DNA of 64,000 nt. It comes from Sipunculus nudus (lineage: Eukaryota; Annelida; Sipuncula; Golfingiida; Sipunculidae). The position numbers and the translations under genes were made by a program. The stretch's first letter is position 1; the number at the start of each line of letters is the position of its first letter. The notes beneath the pieces were generated by a model, which was not told the origin of the DNA, searched no databases, and worked only from the letters and a program-made list of their open reading frames with translations. Location: assembly GCA_026874595.1 (NCBI GenBank), contig CM049313.1, positions 74,576,659 to 74,640,658 of the forward strand, written 5' to 3'. Of the stretch, positions 61,759-64,000 are shown in pieces.

Positions 61759-62473
61759 CATGTTAGCATCAACTTGGCAACATTGCTAAAATAAGGGACT
61801 TGGTTTTCATGTACTATTTTATATACACTTACCTGTTGTAGGCCATACTGCGTAATTTTCATATCCTAATAACCGTGCAAACCAATGCAAAGGCTAAACT
61901 TAACTGTATTCTGTTACTTTATGCCGTGTGCCAAAATGACATGGTTTCAGCAATAACAGATATTGCTCAAGAAGCATAATTAATAAAATTGTGATGATGA
62001 TGATGATAATTATGAAGATGTACTGGGGTATAAAATTTGTGAATAGCAGTGGAAGAAATTTACAACAATTTGTGTTCACAAAAACGGTCCAACAAATGAC
62101 ATCTTAAGTTCACCCCCAGTGCACCTACCAGTGGTAACACTTTTAATCACCCTACTAGAAATGCCTTAGGCTACAACACGTTGTGAACCACTTTATACCT
62201 GAACACATTTGTGCAATACTCACCTGGTATATAAATTACTAATAATGCATCATTCTCGAACCCGGTAGTAAGGTACACGCACTCCCTTGACCTAATTTAT
62301 GACCTCATTCTTAATAAAACATGTTATCACTTGCATAGGTACGAAGTGGTTGTCAGGTATTATTGTACCATTTCACGAAACATTCCAATGGATTGAATAC
62401 GCATCTGATTTGACTTACCTGTGGCATATGAGCTTGTAATATATATCCATAATAAAATCCAAATGTGGCCCAT
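29745..62473 (-). CDS. SUEL lectin-CUB-sushi transmembrane receptor (whole gene, 7 coding exons)
   Basis: Seven minus-strand exons (62473-62419, 38501-38214, 36870-36514, 35656-35468, 33850-33755, 31039-30964, 30531-29745) total 1848 nt: 615 residues plus stop, with every junction in frame. Order: signal peptide 1-17, Gal_lectin 28-112, CUB 122-233, sushi 239-295, Ser/Thr-rich stalk 297-328, transmembrane helix 330-353, cytoplasmic tail 354-615. Intron phases are 1,1,1,1,1,2, and each ectodomain exon is a multiple of three, as in exon-shuffled receptors. The protein should sit in the plasma membrane with its N-terminus outside, binding carbohydrate or protein ligands. Gal_lectin domains occur in EVA-1 and latrophilins, and CUB plus sushi in CSMD/SEZ6-type proteins, but I know no named family with this exact set. 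The frame and domains are seen directly; the role is inferred. Extra 5' untranslated exons cannot be excluded. Confidence 0.85.
30532..30963 (-). other. Intron 6 (phase 2, 432 bp)
   Basis: Runs from donor GTAAGT after CGAAA to the acceptor TTATAG. AT-rich, with no repeat recognised. Confidence 0.85.
30964..31039 (-). CDS. Exon 6: transmembrane helix
   Basis: 76 nt between acceptor TGTGCTTTCAG and donor AAAGTAAGT; enters phase 1, leaves phase 2. It encodes residues 330-353, starting LVLGLMAALM and ending in FYCYR: 19-21 uninterrupted hydrophobic residues, then Arg-Lys. This is a textbook single-pass stop-transfer segment, and the change from phase 1 to phase 2 marks the boundary between shuffled ectodomain exons and the tail. 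Confidence 0.9.
31040..33754 (-). other. Intron 5 (phase 1, 2715 bp)
   Basis: Overlapping short ORFs around 31318-32335 have no known homology. Degenerate short repeats with TTCATGTTAATGCCTGA-like units lie near 32680-32780. A possible GIY-YIG relic at 33025-33260 is listed separately. Confidence 0.7.
33025..33260 (+). pseudogene. Possible GIY-YIG endonuclease relic of a Penelope-like element
   Basis: The plus frame contains EYTCRQCDSTYIGEI near 33207-33250. This resembles the Cys-x-x-Cys...TYIGE(T/K) core before the GIY-YIG endonuclease of Penelope-like retroelements. A stop follows immediately, and no reverse transcriptase motif is visible upstream. The match is only about 15 residues, so chance is possible. 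Confidence 0.3.
33755..33850 (-). CDS. Exon 5: juxtamembrane Ser/Thr-rich stalk
   Basis: 96 nt, phase 1 to phase 1, with acceptor TTTTTTGTTTCAG and donor TTG/GTCAGT. It encodes residues 297-328, rich in Ser and Thr (VSTISSTRQSGVSATEDS), as expected for an extended, possibly O-glycosylated stalk between the sushi domain and the membrane. As a small symmetric exon it could be skipped without breaking the frame. The tandem-core element at 33877-34741 ends only 26 bp beyond its acceptor. Confidence 0.85.
33877..34741. mobile_element. Tandem-core element C: four about 144-bp repeats in intron 4 (HINE-like)
   Basis: The left end is CTAGATGTGGTCGGAC, matching the left end of element B (CTAGATGTGTCGGAAC), followed by the box AGGGCCCCGC (33905-33914). 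The core repeats a unit anchored on GGTCTGGAGCCCTCA at 34132, 34276, 34421 and 34564, with spacings of 144, 145 and 143 bp. The right end has a GACGGAAGGACGGAAGGACGG run, then a hairpin (34712-34738) whose distal arm contains GCGGGGCCCT, the exact inverse of the left box, followed by CTAA. Plus-strand ORFs across it belong to the repeat. Confidence 0.8.
34742..35467 (-). other. Intron 4, remainder
   Basis: Intron 4 is 33851-35467 (phase 1, 1617 bp). Outside element C the sequence is AT-rich and unassigned. Confidence 0.7.
35468..35656 (-). CDS. Exon 4: sushi (CCP) domain
   Basis: 189 nt, phase 1 to phase 1. The donor is GAAC/GTGAGT; the acceptor ATAATTAAG has a weak pyrimidine tract. It encodes residues 234-297 with the four canonical cysteines Cys239, Cys265, Cys283 and Cys295 and the conserved Trp288 before the last cysteine, spaced as in a complement-control-protein module. 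Glycine-phenylalanine (268-269) follows the second cysteine as usual. One N-glycosylation sequon lies at Asn278. Sushi modules mediate protein-protein contacts in receptors and synaptic organisers; the ligand here is unknown. Confidence 0.9.
35657..36513 (-). other. Intron 3 (phase 1, 857 bp)
   Basis: AT-rich; contains a C12 run followed by A-rich sequence near 36294-36320. No repeat partner recognised. Confidence 0.8.
36514..36870 (-). CDS. Exon 3: CUB domain
   Basis: 357 nt, phase 1 to phase 1; acceptor TTAATTTACAG, donor GAAG/GTCAGA. It encodes residues 115-234. CUB hallmarks are four cysteines (122, 151, 180, 197), GYIASPSYPNNY (134-145), Trp153 after the second cysteine, the acidic segment LDFDLD (168-173), CKDYVEI (180-186) with the Asp used in calcium-type CUB sites, and a GFFIHYE ending (227-233). 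Length is normal for a complete CUB module. Sequons lie at Asn190 and Asn204. CUB domains bind protein partners, often through calcium. The Val115 codon formed with exon 2 supports the junction. Confidence 0.93.
36871..38213 (-). other. Intron 2 (phase 1, 1343 bp)
   Basis: Contains the hAT-type MITE at 37015-37609. Around 36948-36985 short TTCGCGA motifs occur. The segment about 37740-37940 has ORFs without homology. Confidence 0.85.
37015..37609. mobile_element. hAT-type MITE in intron 2
   Basis: The left end reads TAGGGATGCGCC and the reverse complement of the right end reads CAGGGCTGGGTA, like the CAGGGNTG termini of hAT elements. Flanks are ATATTTTA (37007-37014) and ATATTTGA (37610-37617), an 8-bp target duplication with one mismatch, as expected for hAT. 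Subterminal TATCGCAATA-type motifs recur at both ends (37041-37055 and 37545-37585). The interior is AT-rich with a (TA)n run at 37450-37488 and no ORF. Confidence 0.8.
38214..38501 (-). CDS. Exon 2: SUEL / Gal_lectin domain
   Basis: 288 nt, phase 1 to phase 1; acceptor TGTTATTCAG, donor CACG/GTAAGT. It encodes residues 19-115. The eight cysteines (28, 37, 61, 69, 81, 87, 100, 112) follow the four-disulfide pattern of rhamnose/galactose-binding (sea-urchin egg lectin) domains. The family motifs are present: ALYGR (48-52), TDPC (97-100) and a LRVTYRC end (106-112). The usual substrate is rhamnose or galactose, or a protein ligand as in latrophilin. A sequon lies at Asn53. The domain is complete and directly follows the signal peptide if exon 1 is right. 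Confidence 0.93.
38502..43528 (-). other. Intron 1, 3'-proximal part: no gene seen
   Basis: Intron 1 as modelled is 38502-62418 (23.9 kb). This part has short ORFs at 38937-39281, 39278-39541 and 40132-40405 on both strands, without known domains. One minus-strand ATG at 40405 has a good start context (AAAAAGATGGC) but opens a 73-codon ORF I cannot place. A C15 run lies at 40888-40902. Confidence 0.5.
43529..43870 (+). repeat. Degenerate tandem repeat, two units of about 170-215 bp
   Basis: GGCCATTTAGGACGAAATGA (43530) recurs as GGTCATTTCGGACAAAATGA (43746), and AAACAAAATGGCCGCG (43643) as AAACAAAATGGGTGTTCG (43812), each followed by a GTAAGTCACGTG-like or GAGTCACGTG segment. The units have diverged and differ in length. 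Confidence 0.6.
43871..45822 (-). other. Intron 1: unassigned stretch
   Basis: No gene or repeat with a partner in the window. ORFs at 44207-44503 and 44774-44986 (minus) lack homology. Confidence 0.5.
45823..45985 (+). mobile_element. SINE family 3, 5'-truncated copy
   Basis: Shares with 20311-20560 a GTGGGTTGTAGT-like start, a decayed Deu-like GGGTTTCGTCCGCCTCC, and a well-conserved 3' end: GCCATGGAGAGGGCCTCG, then TTATTATAACTA...ATCCATGTAAA. It lacks the tRNA-like head. It has GCGCCACCAA before the CATGG motif, as in family 2. Confidence 0.75.
46164..46205 (+). mobile_element. Possible transposon end (CAGGGGCGGATCCAGG)
   Basis: CAGGGGCGGATCCAGGATTC followed by AGGAAAAGGGGGG is a motif I know from DNA-transposon termini widespread in animal genomes; its CAGGGG start would fit a hAT-like end. 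I could not find the matching inverted end downstream, so the extent is unknown. The ORF across it (46132-46482) is probably not a gene. Confidence 0.35.
47262..47297. repeat. (TA)n microsatellite
   Basis: Uninterrupted TA run. Confidence 0.95.
48290..48344. repeat. (TA)n microsatellite
   Basis: Uninterrupted TA run of about 55 bp. Confidence 0.95.
51840..52112. repeat. 135-bp tandem repeat, two units
   Basis: AAACCCTGAACAAGAAAATG occurs at 51872 and 52007. The shared unit extends through AGTCTGATTAATCAAC/AGTTTGATTAATCAAC to GGTCGGATTnAGATGGGCA. Because 135 is a multiple of three, a minus-strand ORF (52085-51819) stays open through both units and encodes the LINQTG(V/I)FGYIFLFRV segment twice. 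I read this as a repeat rather than a gene. Confidence 0.85.
52440..52895. repeat. Degenerate tandem repeat, three units of 123-135 bp
   Basis: TGTGACCTTGAAAA occurs near 52474, 52597 and 52732. Each is followed by a CATCnTCATCAGAnG...AATGGTG segment and a TTTAAAnTTATTnCGCTA-like segment. It is followed by GACGCAGACGGACAATAAC, reminiscent of the GACGGA runs of elements A-C, but I find no end hairpin. Confidence 0.7.
53449..53519 (-). pseudogene. tRNA-like sequence (tRNA pseudogene or SINE head)
   Basis: On the minus strand a 71-base stretch starts GGCGCTGGTCAAATGG (A-box-like), has a GGAC...GTCC anticodon-arm-like hairpin with a 6-base loop, and ends in GGTGTTCGATTTCCC (B-box-like). The length fits a tRNA, but the acceptor ends do not pair and the anticodon loop is short, so it is not a functional tRNA. 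Confidence 0.4.
53520..57057 (-). other. Intron 1: unassigned stretch
   Basis: Many short ORFs on both strands without homology. No repeat partner recognised. A C-rich run lies near 56502-56513. Confidence 0.45.
57059..57096. repeat. (AT)n microsatellite
   Basis: Uninterrupted AT run. Confidence 0.95.
57097..59853 (-). other. Intron 1: unassigned stretch
   Basis: The longest ORF is 105 codons (57976-58293, plus), Cys-containing but unrecognised. A (TA)n run lies at 57826-57885. Confidence 0.45.
57826..57885. repeat. (TA)n microsatellite
   Basis: Uninterrupted TA run of 60 bp. Confidence 0.95.
59854..60066 (+). repeat. 109-bp tandem duplication
   Basis: Units start with TGCATACTTGTACGGCAATA at 59854 and 59963 and differ at only about six positions. 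Recent duplication; the short ORF over it has no homology. Confidence 0.95.
61194..61245. repeat. (TA)n microsatellite
   Basis: Uninterrupted TA run. Confidence 0.95.
61710..61754. repeat. (TA)n microsatellite
   Basis: Uninterrupted TA run. Confidence 0.95.
62419..62473 (-). CDS. Exon 1 (candidate): start codon and signal peptide
   Basis: On the minus strand ATG at 62473-62471 opens MGHIWILLWIYITSSYAT, a short N-region, a 9-residue hydrophobic core and a small-residue end (SSYA) fitting signal-peptidase cleavage after Ala17. It ends in ACAG/GTAAGTC, a near-perfect donor, in phase 1. Joined to exon 2 this makes Gly19 and puts the lectin domain nine residues later. Phase, donor strength and signal-peptide character agree, but the exon is only 55 nt and 23.9 kb from exon 2, so a closer alternative first exon is possible. 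The +4 base is G; the -3 base is C. Confidence 0.55.
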
Positions 62474-63130
62474 GTGTGATGTATAATATCGTGCCCGATT
62501 CAACTTCAGGTTTCCGTCGGAAATGCACCTAGAGTTGTCACCTGGACAAAACGCTCAGGTATTCCTTCAATACAAACCACCGAATAAAAGGCCACAGAGC
62601 GTTCGGCAATCATGCGTGAACTGCTTGTATTGTATATCTTTCTTGATGTACCTCCCACTTAACAACTCCTTGACAACTTGATAACGTGTTCAAAACTGCC
62701 GAATACCTAAATGAGATGATAAGATGGGTTTCGCTAATTAACGTAAACTACCTCTGTGTTGTTGATACTCAACGTACTGATTGCCAAACTGCTTTTACCC
62801 CGAGCTTTGCGATAGTAGAACCACGCTGGAGCTCGCCTGCCAATCATTGCGGCATGCAGGTAAAGCGTATGAATATTCATGAGGTGTGACGCGTGTTTGC
62901 CTATCCGGCCCACGCGAGTTGCGTTTACCGGGAGAAGTGACGGTATTGGCCCTTGTCGTATCGGCAGGGATGGATAAAGTGCTCGCAGATGTCCCGCTGT
63001 ATGTAATCAGGTGTTTCCCACATGGAAAGTGCGTAGTGACAACTATATAGCAACAATAAACCAGACATATTTGCGTTTCATCACCCCGTTCGCATAGCGT
63101 CCTGTGGGAATCATTCCCACGAGCGTCTTC
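62474..63130 (-). promoter_or_regulatory. Presumed 5' flank / promoter region of the receptor gene
   Basis: Upstream of the candidate exon 1, the stretch 62820-63130 is richer in CpG (for example GACGCGTG, CCACGCGAG, TCGTATCGG) than the surrounding DNA and carries ATGAATATTCATGAGGTGT at 62869-62887. Position and composition fit a promoter or 5' untranslated region, but no TATA box or initiator can be fixed by eye. It depends on exon 1 being correct. Confidence 0.3.
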
Positions 63131-64000
63131 AGGGGTTTCTGACTGTGCACCGATTTAACTAATTGATTTGATTAGTTAATCTAGTGATTGATTGAGTATA
63201 CAAATTAATTAAAACGAGTATTAACATGTAAAATAAATTATAATGCAGCATGAGAGTAGTCTTACGGGAAAATCGTCCTTCACTCCGCTTCTTGCATTAG
63301 ATGTCAAAAGATCTATAATACCTTAAATGCGATAGGTAAAGAGGTTTATATGAAAAAATTATCAAATATTAATGATATTTTAATGACTAATAATTTTGTT
63401 TCACCTTTCTATTGCTTGATCGACCATTGTAAACATCTTGTTCAGAAATTTGTACCCACATGATAACATAAATGATAAAAAATACGTAAAAGATACTTAG
63501 TGTTCTAGATGGTCAGAGATTGCAGAACCTGACCTTGCTTTCTTATGGGAAATGAAGAGAGAACATCACGTTAATAATTTTGTACCCTGTGAATTTTAAA
63601 ATCTTGGAACTGGATCAAACTCGCAGAAGAACGATATACGGTTAAGGCTTATATTCTGCCAAGTTATAAGTAATTGGAAAAGTGTTGTAGGTTTTGAGAA
63701 ACAGATTCGGACGGGTTTACATACATACATACATACATACATATACACCCACACACATACATACAGATATACATATATACAAACCTATACAGACGGTCCC
63801 GTTAACAATACCCTCGCCCTTCCTTCCTCGCAGGTAACAAGTTATTGAAAGGCTCCGCTGTTCATATCATTTACCAAAACTGCTACAACTATGGTTATCG
63901 ATATTTGTAGGCCTATAAACGTTTGTATTGTCTGTTACATATATATACATACACACACACACATATATAAATATATATATATATTATCTAGATTTATTTA
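63131..64000. other. Unassigned AT-rich stretch with tetranucleotide repeats
   Basis: No gene seen. ACAT-type runs lie at 63719-63744 and about 63755-63782, and CA/TA runs at about 63938-63985. Confidence 0.6.

Larger units (their letters stand above)
60067..62418 (-). other. Intron 1, 5'-proximal part: no gene seen
   Basis: (TA)n runs at 61194-61245 and 61710-61754. On the minus strand two more donor-like sites lie close to exon 1: CAACAG/GTAAGTG near 61852 and ACCAG/GTGAGT near 62229. A Cys-rich minus-strand ORF (61591-61304) has no assignable domain. Confidence 0.5.

Overview
This looks like a window of an animal nuclear genome, probably a marine invertebrate and most likely a mollusc or other lophotrochozoan. 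The taxon is an inference. It rests on AT-rich DNA with long introns and GT-AG splice sites, a SUEL (rhamnose-binding-lectin type) domain, tRNA-derived SINEs with a Deu-like core, an L2/CR1-type LINE remnant, and many tandem-core elements ending in 'gacggaaggacgga' runs before a hairpin. Nothing looks bacterial: there are no operons, CRISPR arrays, rRNA genes or intact tRNAs.

The one gene I can assemble with confidence lies on the minus strand from 62473 to 29745, about 33 kb. Its seven coding exons join without a frame break into a 615-residue type I membrane protein. In order these are a signal peptide, a SUEL/Gal_lectin domain, a CUB domain, a sushi (CCP) domain, a Ser/Thr-rich stalk, a transmembrane helix and a 262-residue basic, Ser-rich cytoplasmic tail. 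The tail has an SH3-type proline motif and ends in TTQI, a class I PDZ-ligand pattern. The first five introns are all phase 1 and each extracellular domain sits in one symmetric exon, the classic exon-shuffling layout. I do not recognise this domain combination as a named family. The first exon, 24 kb upstream, is the least certain part.

Region by region: 1-29586 is a gene-poor repeat field. It holds a Harbinger-type MITE with TTA target duplication (1821-2381), interleaved tandem arrays (3885-5690), several SINEs, a frameshifted LINE 3' end (10741-11700), a duplicated 430-500 bp repeat (16.9 and 18.6 kb), a TTAA-flanked MITE (22843-23335) and two tandem-core elements (21826-22452 and 23462-24921). 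From 29587 to 38501 are the 3' end and exons 2-7 of the gene. Their introns carry a third tandem-core element (33877-34741), a hAT-type MITE (37015-37609) and a possible GIY-YIG relic. Intron 1 (38502-62418) is repeats and unassigned AT-rich DNA. From 62474 to 64000 is the presumed 5' flank, with a CpG-richer patch near 62.82-63.13 kb.

The most interesting things are the shuffled-domain receptor and a set of three elements with unrelated tandem-repeat cores but the same end architecture: left motif or palindrome, short subterminal inverted boxes, and a right hairpin. That architecture resembles Helentron-associated (HINE/DINE-like) non-autonomous elements.
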